Shown: in pieces, positions 42,845-51,244 of the stretch
Position numbering within the stretch: position 1 is the first letter of the stretch
Layout: each line of letters opens with the position of its first letter
Source: Clostridia bacterium
GTDB taxonomy: Bacteria > Bacillota_A > Clostridia > Christensenellales > Aristaeellaceae
Assembly (NCBI GenBank): GCA_017525805.1
Contig: JAFXSH010000069.1
Location: forward strand, 56,683-120,682
Reading direction: 5' to 3'
DNA: 64,000 bases
Notes under the pieces: generated by a model
What the model was told of the DNA's origin: nothing
What the model saw: only the letters and a program-made list of their open reading frames with translations
The model's database searches: none
Translations under genes and position numbers: made by a program

Positions 42845-44224
42845 TTATCGTCCGCCTACGGTCATGGAGCTGACCCGGATCATGGGCTGGCCCACGTTGG
42901 TGGGGATGCTGCCGCTGATGGAGCCGCACATGCCCTGGGCCATCCGCATATCCTTGCCCACCCGGTCGATCTTGGGCAGGATTTCGCTGCCCCGGCCGAT
43001 GAGGGACGCGCCGCGCACAGGATGAGCGATCTTGCCGTCCTTTACCAGATAGCCTTCGCTGACGGCGAAATTGAATTTGCCGGTGGTGGGTTCCACGCTG
43101 CCGCCGCCCATTTTCTTGGCGTACAGGCCGTCGCCCATGGTGGCGATGATCTCGTCGTTATCGTCGTTCCCGGCGGCGATATAGGTGTTGCGCATGCGGG
43201 AGGTGGGGGCAAACATATAGCCCTGCCGCCGTCCGCTGCCTGTGATGGGCATGTTCATGCGGCGGGCGTTCAGCTTGTCGATCATGTAGTTTTTCAGAAT
43301 CCCGTTTTCGATCAGCACCAGCTTGGTGGTGGGGGTGCCCTCGTCGTCGATGTTCAGGCTGCCCCACTCGTTGGGAATGGTGCCGTCGTCAATGGCGGTC
43401 ACGCAGTCGGCGGCCACCTTCTGGCCCAATTTGCCGCAGAACTCGCTGTTGCCTACCGCCACGGAGGTGGCCTCCAGGGAATGGCCGCAGGCCTCGTGGA
43501 AGATCACGCCGCCAAAACCGTTGTCGATCACCACGGGCATGGTCCCGGCGGGGCACACGGGGGCGTGCAGCATGGTGCGTGCCTGCTGCGCCGCTTCCTT
43601 TGCCATGGCCTCGGGATCGATTTTTGTGTTGAAGATTTCAAAGCCCTGCATGCCGCCGGGGGATACGCCGCCGGTCTGGTTTTCCGTGCCGTTGGAGGCG
43701 ATGGCGGCTACGTTCATACGGGTATACACCCGGGTATCAGTGGCAAACAGCCCTTCGCTGTTGGCGATCCACACCCGCTGCACGCTGTCCATGTAGCCGA
43801 TGCTGCCCTGAACGATTTCCGGTTCATCCTTCAGCACCGCCTGGGCTTCCTTCATTTTGGCCACCTTGCGGGCGTTTTTCACCTGATCGGGCATTTCCTG
43901 AATGAAATGAATGTTGGGCACGTCTGTCCATTTGAGGTCCCCGGCGGTGTAATACTTTTCACTCTTGACAGCCAGCGCCGCCCGTTTGGCGCAGGCCATG
44001 AGGCCCTCCCGGGTGGTGTCGTTGGTGTACACGTACACGCCCTGCAATCCGCTGAACACCCGCACGCCCGCGCCATGGAGCCTGCGGCTGTTCACGCTCT
44101 GCACCTTGCCGGAGAGCATGGAGATGTTGGTGTTCAGCCGGTCTTCCAAGAAGATTTCGGCAAAGTCACCGCCCGTTTTCAGCGCTTCCGCAAGCACCGC
44201 CTGGGCCACATCCTGTTTGAGCAT
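42845..44224 (-). CDS. tldD: Metalloprotease TldD
   Basis: 459 aa; GGAGG 6 nt before the ATG. GGVIFHEACGHSLEATSV holds the HExxxH zinc site, and TPTTKLVLIENGILKNYM and MRNTYIAAG are family blocks. It is the catalytic half of TldD-TldE. No peptide-precursor gene was found nearby, so it is probably a general peptide-processing enzyme here. Confidence 0.94.
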   Translation of the reverse strand: MLKQDVAQAVLAEALKTGGDFAEIFLEDRLNTNISMLSGKVQSVNSRRLHGAGVRVFSGLQGVYVYTNDTTREGLMACAKRAALAVKSEKYYTAGDLKWTDVPNIHFIQEMPDQVKNARKVAKMKEAQAVLKDEPEIVQGSIGYMDSVQRVWIANSEGLFATDTRVYTRMNVAAIASNGTENQTGGVSPGGMQGFEIFNTKIDPEAMAKEAAQQARTMLHAPVCPAGTMPVVIDNGFGGVIFHEACGHSLEATSVAVGNSEFCGKLGQKVAADCVTAIDDGTIPNEWGSLNIDDEGTPTTKLVLIENGILKNYMIDKLNARRMNMPITGSGRRQGYMFAPTSRMRNTYIAAGNDDNDEIIATMGDGLYAKKMGGGSVEPTTGKFNFAVSEGYLVKDGKIAHPVRGASLIGRGSEILPKIDRVGKDMRMAQGMCGSISGSIPTNVGQPMIRVSSMTVGGR

Positions 44225-44249
44225 GGAAAACCTCCTTTATGTTGATTGA

Positions 44250-44879
44250 CTAAATTCTTTCCCGCAGCATAGCGGGCAGGTCGATATCCTTGAGCCCTTC
44301 GGGCCCTGCCGTACCGCCCAGGGCCAAAGTTTTCATGCCCGCCTGCCGGGCGGCTTCCAGCCCCGCGGCGGTGTTTTCGACCACCAGGCATTCGCCGGTA
44401 GGCATGCGCAGCTTTCGGGCGGCCAGCAGGAACACTTCGGGATCGGGTTTGCCCTTTTCGGTCTCCTGCCCGTCCACCACTGCGTCAAAGAGCGGCGTGA
44501 GCCTCACTTGACGCAGGATGCACGTCGCGTTTTCGCTGGAGGACGCCACCGCCGTTTTGATTCCCATTTCCCGCAGATGGGTGATCGTGTCGATCGCGCC
44601 GGGCAAAATGCTGTTCTGGGTCAGTTTCAGGAGCATATCGTTGAATAAATCGTTTTTCCGGGCGGACAGGGCCCACAGCTCCATGGGCGAATAGGCGCGG
44701 TCGGCTTTTTTCAGCAGGACGCGCAGGCCGTCCATGCGTTTTCTGCCCGCGATGGCGCGGAACACATCGTCGCTAAAGGGGATTCCCTGTTCATGGGCCA
44801 GCTGTTTCCAGGCTTCGTAATGACACGCGTCGGTGCGCACCAGCACCCCGTCTAAATTGAAAATCACCGCCTGTATCAA
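44250..44879 (-). CDS. HAD-superfamily protein, beta-phosphoglucomutase-like, with Asn for the nucleophile
   Basis: 209 aa. A TTG at 44879 is favoured because GGGAGG ends 8 nt upstream; the longer GTG start (44897) would put that site inside the gene. The HAD motif I reads IFNLDGVL: position 8 is Asn (codon AAT) where beta-phosphoglucomutases and phosphatases have the nucleophilic Asp, while Asp10 is kept. Motif II VASSSENA, motif III Lys (KGKPDPEVF) and motif IV VVENTAAGLEAA are otherwise normal. It may be a pseudoenzyme or a sugar-phosphate binder. 25 bp after tldD on the same strand side. Confidence 0.85.
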   Translation of the reverse strand: MIQAVIFNLDGVLVRTDACHYEAWKQLAHEQGIPFSDDVFRAIAGRKRMDGLRVLLKKADRAYSPMELWALSARKNDLFNDMLLKLTQNSILPGAIDTITHLREMGIKTAVASSSENATCILRQVRLTPLFDAVVDGQETEKGKPDPEVFLLAARKLRMPTGECLVVENTAAGLEAARQAGMKTLALGGTAGPEGLKDIDLPAMLRERI

Positions 44880-44980
44880 GGCAGTATCCTCCCTCACCGC
44901 TTTCGATCAAGCGGAAATGTTGTTTTCTGCTTTTCCCTGACGCTTAGAGTATACCATATTTTCCCGGCCTTGTACAGAAG

Positions 44981-45009
44981 AAAAAACCGTCCCGGAAAAC
45001 CCGGAACGG
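44981..45009 (-). terminator. Terminator of the GNAT-prmA unit
   Basis: Read leftwards: CCGTTCCGG-gtttt-CCGGGACGG followed by T6. Confidence 0.82.
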
Positions 45010-45025
45010 AATAAGGAACGGGAAA

Positions 45026-45952
45026 TCAGGGCGTATGACAGGCGAAAGCTACCCAATCGCCCTTATGGCGGATTTCGTCGATGATATAGCCAGCGTCCAG
45101 CAGGGCTTTGTTCACGTCCGGTTCCGCCTCGGCGATGATGCCGGAGCAGATGAAACGGCCGCCGGGGGTTAAATGCTTTTTCAGCGGCGCGGCCAGCATG
45201 CAGATCACGGGGGCCAAGATGTTGGCCACGGCGAAATCAAACTGCTGGGACAGGCCCTGGAGCAAATCGCCTTTGCGCACGTCGATCATGGCTTCCAGCC
45301 CGTTGTGGGCCACGTTTTCCTTGGCGACGCGCACGGCGTCCGGGTCGATATCCACGGCCACGATGCCCTTGGCCCCCAACCGGGCGGCGGCGATGGCGAG
45401 GATACCGCTGCCGGTGCCCACATCCAATAAAGTGCCGCCCTGATAGTAGGCTTCGATCAGGCTCACGCACATGGCGGTGGTTTCATGGGTGCCGGTGCCG
45501 AAAGCCATGCCGGGGTCGATTTCGATGATCAGGTCGCCGTCCTGGGCGTCCCAGGGCTCCCAGGTGGGCTTCACCACCATATGCTGGCCGATGCGGAAGG
45601 GCTTATAATACTGCTTCCAGTTTTCGGCCCAGTCTTCCTCCTTTACACCCTGCATGCTCACCTGCAGGGTGCCCATATTGGGCGCTTTCAGCAGGGAAAG
45701 CTGCTCGCGCAGGGGACCGATCACCTTTTTGAGGCTCTCTTCGTCGAACCAGGCTTTCACCTGCACGTCCTCGGGCATGGCATCGATCACCGACTGATCC
45801 ATCAGCTCCCAGTTGGCGGTGGGCTTGGATGGGTCCGGCAAGTCCGCCCGGTCCAAAATCTGGGTGCCAACCGCGCCCAAACGCAGAAAAATATCCGATA
45901 CCAGATCCGCCCCCTGGGTGGTGGTGGAGACCGTTACTTCTGTGTAGTCCAT
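45026..45952 (-). CDS. prmA: Ribosomal protein L11 methyltransferase
   Basis: 308 aa from ATG 45952 (GGAGG 7 nt upstream; the ATG at 45958 lies 1 nt from it). The N-terminal substrate-binding domain is followed by IDPGMAFGTGTHETT, LLDVGTGSGILAIAAARLGA (SAM site), DIDPDAVRVAKENV and VANILAPVI. It trimethylates ribosomal protein L11. Two bases separate it from the GNAT gene, so the pair is co-translated. Confidence 0.95.
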   Translation of the reverse strand: MDYTEVTVSTTTQGADLVSDIFLRLGAVGTQILDRADLPDPSKPTANWELMDQSVIDAMPEDVQVKAWFDEESLKKVIGPLREQLSLLKAPNMGTLQVSMQGVKEEDWAENWKQYYKPFRIGQHMVVKPTWEPWDAQDGDLIIEIDPGMAFGTGTHETTAMCVSLIEAYYQGGTLLDVGTGSGILAIAAARLGAKGIVAVDIDPDAVRVAKENVAHNGLEAMIDVRKGDLLQGLSQQFDFAVANILAPVICMLAAPLKKHLTPGGRFICSGIIAEAEPDVNKALLDAGYIIDEIRHKGDWVAFACHTP

Positions 45953-45954
45953 AT

Positions 45955-46485
45955 TCATTCCTCCGTATTTCGGATCAAGCCTAAAACAACAACGTCGTGG
46001 TACGCGCCCTCCCGATACATTTCCTCGCGGAGCAGCCCTTCCCTTTGAAAGCCGCAGGACGCGTAGCAGCGCAGGGCCGGTTCGTTAAAATCGAACACCA
46101 GGGCCTTGATTTTGTGCAGATTCATTTCTTCAAAGCCGAAACGGCACAGGGTACGGATGGCGTCGGCTCCGTAGCCCTTGCCCCGGCAATCTTTTTCTCC
46201 GATCAGGATGGCAAGCTCCGCCAGCCGGTTTTTCCAGTTCACCCGGGTAAAGCCGCATTTACCGATGAAGCGGTTGCCCTCGATGGTTTCAATGGCGAAT
46301 TGGTATTCCCCGGAGGTATAACTGGTGTTCTGCCCCATGGCCCGGGCTTCGTCGTCCACCGTGGAGGGAAACAAAATGGCCCCGGAGGCCCCGCGCATGA
46401 CTTCATAATCATTGCTGTAATTCAGGCAATGCATCAAATCGCTGTTGTCAAAGGCCCGAAGCCTGACCAGCTTCCCTTCGTACAT
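45955..46485 (-). CDS. GNAT acetyltransferase, RimJ/RimL-like
   Basis: 176 aa. Acetyl-CoA loop EKDCRGKGYGADAIRTLCRFGFEEMN is split into the R/Q-x-x-G-x-G/A pattern (CRGKGYG); the C-terminal motif LRCYASCGFQREGLLREEMYREGAYHDVVVLGLI is typical of ribosomal-protein or small-molecule N-acetyltransferases. It leads a two-gene unit with prmA. Substrate unknown. Confidence 0.88.
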   Translation of the reverse strand: MYEGKLVRLRAFDNSDLMHCLNYSNDYEVMRGASGAILFPSTVDDEARAMGQNTSYTSGEYQFAIETIEGNRFIGKCGFTRVNWKNRLAELAILIGEKDCRGKGYGADAIRTLCRFGFEEMNLHKIKALVFDFNEPALRCYASCGFQREGLLREEMYREGAYHDVVVLGLIRNTEE

Positions 46486-46563
46486 GGGCAGCGCCTCCCT
46501 TCTCTCTTTCGTCTATCATAATGCCGCGGCTTCCGCCTGTCAATGCCATGAAGGAAAAAACAG

Positions 46564-48051
46564 TCAATCCAGCCGCAGCACGCGGGCGTTTACGTGTTCC
46601 AGGAACGTTTGGTCGTGCTCCGCCAAGATCATGGTAGGACGAAACTCCGCGATCAGCCGTTCGATCTGCATGCGGGAGAGCACGTCGATGTAATTCAGGG
46701 GCTCGTCCCACAGGTACAGGTGGGCTTTTTGGCATAAGCTGCGGGCCAGCAGCGCCTTTTTCTGCTGTCCGGCGCTGAAATCTTCCATGGGCTTTTCAAA
46801 CTGTTCCCGGGAAAAATTCAGCTTGCGCAGGATGGTTTTGAACAGGGTTTCGTCAATGCCGTTTTCCCGGATGTAATCTTTGAGGCTGCCGGAAAGATGC
46901 GCCTGCTGGGGGACCACGGACAAGATCAGCCCGCTGGCTAAGCGGATCTCTCCCGCCGCCGGGGCGATTTCTCCGGTCAGGGCTTTCATCACGCTGGATT
47001 TGCCGCAGCCGTTTTTGCCAACCAGGGCTAAGATATCCCCGTTTTCCAGGGTGAAGGTCAGATGCTCCAAGATGGTGCGGTCCCCATAGGCGATGGACGC
47101 GTCCCGGCATTGGATCAGCCGCCCGGACGGATGCGTCAGGGGAAAGATTTTCAGGTCGTCGGCCAGCTCCAAGTTTTTCAGCAGCCCTTCCTTTTCCTCG
47201 ATGTTCTTTTCCATCCGGTTTTCCAGGTTCTTGCGGCGCTGCTGCATGCGGCGGGATTTTTCGCCGATGAAAGCGCGGGCATCCATAGATTTTTCCCTTC
47301 CGCCCGGTTTGATGCCGATTTTCGTGCTCTCCACCTTGTCCGCCCAGGCATTGGCCTGGCGGGCGGCGGATTGCAGGGAGGAGATTTCCTTTTTCAGCTT
47401 GGCGTTCTGGTTGATTTCAAATTCGTCCTGCCGCCGTTTGTTTTCCTCCCAGGTGCTGAAATTGCCCTTCTGCACCTCGATGTTGGCCCGGTTGATGGAC
47501 AATACGTGATCCACGCAGCCGTCGAGGAACGTCCGGTCGTGGGATACCAGGATGAAGCCCTTTTTGCCGTTCAAATAGCGGCTCACCACCTGGCGGCCCC
47601 GCATGTCCAGATGATTGGTGGGTTCGTCGATCAAAAGGAAATGGTTTTCCCGGGAAAAGAGCGCCGCCAGCAGCACCTTGGCCTGTTCCCCGCCGGACAG
47701 GGTGGCAAAGGGACGGTTCAGGATATCGTCCGATACGTCCAAACAAGCGATTTCCTTCATAAAGCGCCACACCTGGCCCTCTGGGTCCATATCCGATGCG
47801 ATGTCCAGAGGTGTTTTTTGCCTGTCGTTTACAGGAAAGGGAAAATAATCGCAGGGAACGGGGGAGGAAACCGCGCCGTGAGAGGGCAGTTCTCCCGCCA
47901 AAATGCGGAGCAAAGTGGTTTTGCCGCGTCCGTTGCGGCCGATAAAGCCAAGCTTCCAGTCGGTGTCCACCTGGAAGCTGGCGTCGTCAAAAATCAAATC
48001 GGGGCTGCCCTCATAGGCAAAAGTCAAATGAGATACCTGTATCCGCGCCAT
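46564..48051 (-). CDS. ABC-F ribosomal protection ATPase, Lsa-like
   Basis: 495 aa from ATG 48051 (GGAGG 6 nt upstream). Two ABC domains without membrane segments: Walker A GRNGRGKTTLL and GKNGCGKSSVM; signature LSGGEQAKVLLAALF and FSAGQQKKALLARSL; Walker B FLLIDEPTNHLD and LYLWDEPLNYID. The linker (~190-290) is Lys/Glu-rich. Length and the ARIQVSHLTFAYEG start match the Lsa/Vga group, which displaces lincosamides, pleuromutilins and streptogramins from the ribosome. A ~230-nt leader with short ORFs precedes it. Confidence 0.9.
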   Translation of the reverse strand: MARIQVSHLTFAYEGSPDLIFDDASFQVDTDWKLGFIGRNGRGKTTLLRILAGELPSHGAVSSPVPCDYFPFPVNDRQKTPLDIASDMDPEGQVWRFMKEIACLDVSDDILNRPFATLSGGEQAKVLLAALFSRENHFLLIDEPTNHLDMRGRQVVSRYLNGKKGFILVSHDRTFLDGCVDHVLSINRANIEVQKGNFSTWEENKRRQDEFEINQNAKLKKEISSLQSAARQANAWADKVESTKIGIKPGGREKSMDARAFIGEKSRRMQQRRKNLENRMEKNIEEKEGLLKNLELADDLKIFPLTHPSGRLIQCRDASIAYGDRTILEHLTFTLENGDILALVGKNGCGKSSVMKALTGEIAPAAGEIRLASGLILSVVPQQAHLSGSLKDYIRENGIDETLFKTILRKLNFSREQFEKPMEDFSAGQQKKALLARSLCQKAHLYLWDEPLNYIDVLSRMQIERLIAEFRPTMILAEHDQTFLEHVNARVLRLD

Positions 48052-48240
48052 AATATCCTCCATATCACTGGTTCGCAGGCGCGGAAACAAACGCGGTTTT
48101 TCAATGCAAATGAACGCAAAAAGAACGCGCTTCAATTCCGGCCTGCCGAGACGCACGAAAACAAGGCGTGGTTTCACGCTCATCTTTCGCTGTCCGCTCA
48201 AAACGGCAGTACCGTTATTTGCGCATCCTTCCACCTCTTT
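48052..48240 (-). promoter_or_regulatory. Leader of the ABC-F gene with short upstream ORFs
   Basis: Read leftwards: GGTGGAAGG then the four-codon ORF ATG CGC AAA TAA near 48218, directly followed by the hairpin AACGG-tactg-CCGTT and TTTT. A longer ATG near 48185 runs in frame into the ABC-F gene and encodes two similar KPRL...R stretches. Antibiotic-stalled leader translation controls many ABC-F genes; here it is inference. Confidence 0.45.
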
Positions 48241-48257
48241 CGTTCGTGATGCGTTCA

Positions 48258-48455
48258 TTATACCGCACGGGACGGAAAAACGCAAGCCCGTTTTTGTCCG
48301 GCATGCCGGTACAGCTTAAGCAGCCTGCGGCGGCGCGGAGGCGGGACGGCGCTTTTTACCAGTTTTCTTTCGCAGGAAAAACAGATCACGCAGCCCATGA
48401 TGTGCAGGCCCAGGGCGGCGGGACGGCGGCAGAGAATGCAGGTATCTTCCTTCAT
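48258..48455 (-). CDS. Gin (CsfB)-family inhibitor of sigma-G
   Basis: 65 aa; AAGGAGGGG before the ATG. TCILCRRPAALGLHIMGCVICFSCERKLVKS matches the Gin pattern CxxC...GIHI...ICxxCE(R/K)xx(V), a zinc finger that in Bacillus blocks sigma-G (and sigma-E) until the right stage of sporulation. The C-terminus is basic and longer than in CsfB. It agrees with spoIID in marking the host as a spore former. Confidence 0.82.
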   Translation of the reverse strand: MKEDTCILCRRPAALGLHIMGCVICFSCERKLVKSAVPPPRRRRLLKLYRHAGQKRACVFPSRAV

Positions 48456-48513
48456 GACAGGGTTCCCCTCCTTTTTCAGCAGCAGTATGCCCCAAAAAAG
48501 GAAGAATAAACCA

Positions 48514-49320
48514 TCAATTCTCGGTAAAAAGGCTGTTTTCGATCAGATACCGCACGGGATCATCGGGGCCGTACAACCGAAGCCGGGGAGAAAACAGGCC
48601 CGCCTGTCCCAGCGCTTTCTGGGCCGCGTCGTCCTGTAGCCAGGCAAGAAACGCTTCGCCCGCTTCGGAATACGCCGTAGCCCTGACGGGCAGAAAGCCC
48701 TTTCTTTCCGGCACGGCATAGGCGCGATAACCCGTATTCAGGCCGGCGGCCTGGCCGGGGGTGAGCAGGGCGGCGTCTGCCTTGCCCTGGGCAAAATCCG
48801 CCGCGGGCTGGGCGCTGATGATCGTGCCGGGCAGGGCGTTCAAAAGCGCTTCGGGGCACAGCACGGCGCGAAGCTGGTTTTCTTCCGGAAAGGGGGCGGG
48901 GGTTTCCATCCGTTCCGGCGGGGGGGAGGGACGGTAAAACAGCGCACCGGTGGGCGCGGGGGTCACGAGGGCGGCGTCGTCCCGCACGATCAGGGCATAA
49001 CCCCGCAGGGCCAGCAGCGAATCGCCCGTTCGCAGGATCAGCCCGTCGGGGGGCAGGCCCCGCGCGGCGCTGTCCAAGGCGTCCTGAACGGCGGCTGTGC
49101 GCAGGTATACCCGCTGCCCGGTGGCCCGTTCGTAAGCTTTGGCTTGATCCCGTAGCCAGGATTGCACAGCGGGCTCTTCCTCCGCGTTCCATACCCGCAG
49201 AATGACGAAGGGGTCCGCCTGCTCGCCGGGCGCGCGCAAGGCGTCGGGCAGCATAAAAAACAGCCCGGCGGACAGGGCCAGAAATAAAAGAACGGTAAAT
49301 AGCTTTTTCAAAAAAATCAT
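48514..49320 (-). CDS. Membrane-anchored periplasmic-binding-like protein
   Basis: 268 aa. One N-terminal membrane segment (KKLFTVLLFLALSAGLFFML), then a solute-binding fold: FVILRVWNAEEEPAVQSWLRDQAKAYERATG resembles the first lobe of family-1 extracellular binding proteins. No lipobox and no permease genes nearby, so a sensing or scaffolding role is as likely as transport. Its ATG lies directly against a terminator-like hairpin whose T run is the first codons of the gene (ATT TTT TTG), so expression may be limited by readthrough. Confidence 0.7.
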   Translation of the reverse strand: MIFLKKLFTVLLFLALSAGLFFMLPDALRAPGEQADPFVILRVWNAEEEPAVQSWLRDQAKAYERATGQRVYLRTAAVQDALDSAARGLPPDGLILRTGDSLLALRGYALIVRDDAALVTPAPTGALFYRPSPPPERMETPAPFPEENQLRAVLCPEALLNALPGTIISAQPAADFAQGKADAALLTPGQAAGLNTGYRAYAVPERKGFLPVRATAYSEAGEAFLAWLQDDAAQKALGQAGLFSPRLRLYGPDDPVRYLIENSLFTEN

Positions 49321-49349
49321 CCCCCTGCCGGAGCATATGCGGCAGGGGG
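49321..49349 (-). terminator. Hairpin whose U-tract overlaps the next gene's start codon
   Basis: Perfect 10-bp stem CCCCCTGCCG / CGGCAGGGGG with a 9-nt loop. Read leftwards it ends GGGGG-ATG-ATTTTTTT, so the stem holds the only Shine-Dalgarno, and the ATG of the 268-aa gene sits between stem and T run. Confidence 0.75.
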
Positions 49350-49374
49350 AGAAAGCATGCGGGAAAACCCGATG

Positions 49375-49947
49375 TTACTGCGGCCGGGATTTTTTCCACT
49401 CGTTGATGCGCTTGCCAACCACAAGGGTGGAGACGATATCAGTCACGCCCTGATAGATCAGGCTGGCGCCGATGATGATGACCGCCGTTTCCATCACGCT
49501 GAAGGGATTGTCCATGATCAGCCAGCCCATGACGATGGAAATGATGGCCAGCGCCAACAGCACGCCCCAATAGGCGAAGCCCGCTTTTTTCGCGTCCACC
49601 GCCCGCAGGACGCCGCCGATGCCGCAGCCTACCATCAGGATGCCGAAAATGTGGGGCAGCACGGACAGTACCGTCACCGGCTGGGACACCATGAAAATGC
49701 CGAAGCCCACGCTGAGCAGGCCCACCACCAAATCGCTTTGGAACAGGTAGGGATAGGTGTGATCCTGCTTGAAATACCGCACGGTGCGGATCACGCCCAT
49801 GGCGATGGCGATACCGCCCAGCACGTAGCTGACGGAGTTGAGCGCGGCGGCGGGGAACAGCACCAGGAGCAGCCCTAAAATGATGGTCACGATAGCGGAG
49901 CAAATCCAGCTTTGTTTCAATTTTAGATAAATCGAATTGAAATCCAT
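49375..49947 (-). CDS. HdeD/DUF308 family membrane protein
   Basis: 190 aa from ATG 49947 (AGGAGG 6 nt upstream). Six membrane segments arranged as three hairpins (ICSAIVTIILGLLLVLFPAAAL first; VVGLLSVGFGIFMV in the middle), the HdeD layout. HdeD-like proteins are linked to acid or envelope stress. It is divergent from a TetR gene, its probable regulator. Confidence 0.85.
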   Translation of the reverse strand: MDFNSIYLKLKQSWICSAIVTIILGLLLVLFPAAALNSVSYVLGGIAIAMGVIRTVRYFKQDHTYPYLFQSDLVVGLLSVGFGIFMVSQPVTVLSVLPHIFGILMVGCGIGGVLRAVDAKKAGFAYWGVLLALAIISIVMGWLIMDNPFSVMETAVIIIGASLIYQGVTDIVSTLVVGKRINEWKKSRPQ

Positions 49948-50025
49948 GATGATCCTCCTTTGGTTTCCGCGAAGCTGGCGGAAAATGAGTGAAAAAAGCA
50001 AAAATGAACAAAAATATGCCAAGAT

Positions 50026-50054
50026 TTGACTTTTTCCCCCAAGTACAGTATACT
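50026..50054 (+). promoter_or_regulatory. Promoter of the tetR-bioY-MATE operon
   Basis: TTGACT (50026-50031), 17-nt spacer, TATACT (50049-50054). AGTATACT is itself palindromic and could be part of a TetR operator shared with the divergent hdeD-like gene. Confidence 0.7.
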
Positions 50055-50095
50055 ACATATATTACATTGTGTCAATTATCTAAGGGGGAGGAAAC

Positions 50096-50692
50096 ATGAC
50101 GGAAGGCAATGACAGCGGCAAAATGGACCGCAGGATCCAGCGTACCTTTGAGCAGCTGACGGACGCCCTGCCCCAACTGCTGCTCCGCAAGGATTGGAGC
50201 CAAATTACGGTGCAGGAGCTGTGCGATGAAGCCATGATCCGCCGCACCACTTTTTATCAGCATTTTCAGGACAAGCATGATTTTATGCGCTGGCGCATGC
50301 GGGAAAGGCTCAAGGAGTTTTCCGCATGTATCGCCGACGTGATTCCGCCCCAAGATCCCGGCGAGCATTTTTTGCTGCTGTCCATCGGCGTGCTGGACTA
50401 TATGAACCAGCATCAGCCGTTTGAAAGAGTGGTGATGGAAACGGGGGAGAGGGGGCTGCGGATGCTGGAAGGGTTTCTGCGGCACTGCGCGGACGAGGTG
50501 GTCGTGCGCCTGAACGAACGGGATGCGTTAAAATCGGGGGACGATAACCGCGCCATTCCCATTCTGACGGAATTCTGGGTGGGCGGTCTGGTGGCTGTCA
50601 TGCGGTGGTGGTACGCCAATGGGAAGCCCTGCACGGCGCAAGAATTGATCCATTATCTGCGCAGGATCGTGGAAGGAAACAGGAATTCATGA
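50096..50692 (+). CDS. TetR/AcrR family regulator
   Basis: 198 aa. HTH at ~35-60 (ITVQELCDEAMIRRTTFYQHFQDKHDFM) and an all-helical ligand domain with a C-terminal FWVGGLVAVMRWWYANGK, a TetR_C type seen in DhaS-like regulators. AGGGGGAGG before the ATG. It overlaps bioY by 4 nt and is divergent from the hdeD-like gene, so it may control both sides. Confidence 0.9.
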   Translation: MTEGNDSGKMDRRIQRTFEQLTDALPQLLLRKDWSQITVQELCDEAMIRRTTFYQHFQDKHDFMRWRMRERLKEFSACIADVIPPQDPGEHFLLLSIGVLDYMNQHQPFERVVMETGERGLRMLEGFLRHCADEVVVRLNERDALKSGDDNRAIPILTEFWVGGLVAVMRWWYANGKPCTAQELIHYLRRIVEGNRNS

Positions 50693-51216
50693 TAAAAAGC
50701 GACACCCGAAAGCTGGTTTTCTGCGCGCTGTTTACAGCGCTGATCGCCGTTCTTTCTCAATTGCAGCTTCCCATCGGCCCCGTGCCCGTTTCCTTGGCCA
50801 CCTTGGGCGTGATGCTGTGCGGGCTGCTGCTGGGCTGGCGCTTCGGCGCGCTGGCGCTGGGGGCGTATATCCTGCTGGGCGCCGTGGGCGTGCCGGTGTT
50901 CGCGGGCTTTCAGGGAGGCGTGGGCAGGCTGGCGGGCCCCACCGGCGGCTACATTGTGGGCTATCTGTTTTACGCGATGATTGCCGGGATGGAGATTCCC
51001 CGCTTGCGGGAACGCTTCTTTGGCCGCTGCATACTGCTTTTATTGGGTACCGCCGTTTGTTACGGACTGGGTACCGTTTGGTTCATGCATATGTCGGGCC
51101 GCACGCTTTCGGAAAGCCTTTCCCTGTGCGTGATCCCCTTCCTGCCGGGGGACGCGGCCAAGATCGCCCTGGCGTCCTTCCTGACGCCAAGGCTTGGCAA
51201 GGCGCTGAGGATTTGA
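50689..51216 (+). CDS. bioY: BioY biotin transporter S-component (ECF type)
   Basis: 175 aa. LVFCALFTALIAVLSQLQLPIGPVPVSL and VPVFAGFQGGVGRLAGPTGGYIVGY (both split by family spacing) are BioY signatures; six membrane segments. It captures biotin and works with the shared EcfAAT module, which is not in this window. The start overlaps the tetR stop (ATGA). No BirA box is evident upstream, so control by the TetR protein is more likely. Confidence 0.93.
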   Translation: MIKSDTRKLVFCALFTALIAVLSQLQLPIGPVPVSLATLGVMLCGLLLGWRFGALALGAYILLGAVGVPVFAGFQGGVGRLAGPTGGYIVGYLFYAMIAGMEIPRLRERFFGRCILLLLGTAVCYGLGTVWFMHMSGRTLSESLSLCVIPFLPGDAAKIALASFLTPRLGKALRI

Positions 51217-51244
51217 ACGAATTTATGGAAAGGACGCTGGTGAC

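Noticed and set aside
43022..44245. A 407-codon plus-strand frame opposite tldD
   Set aside because: tldD has its HExxxH site and an upstream ribosome site; the opposite frame is low-complexity His/Gly/Val.
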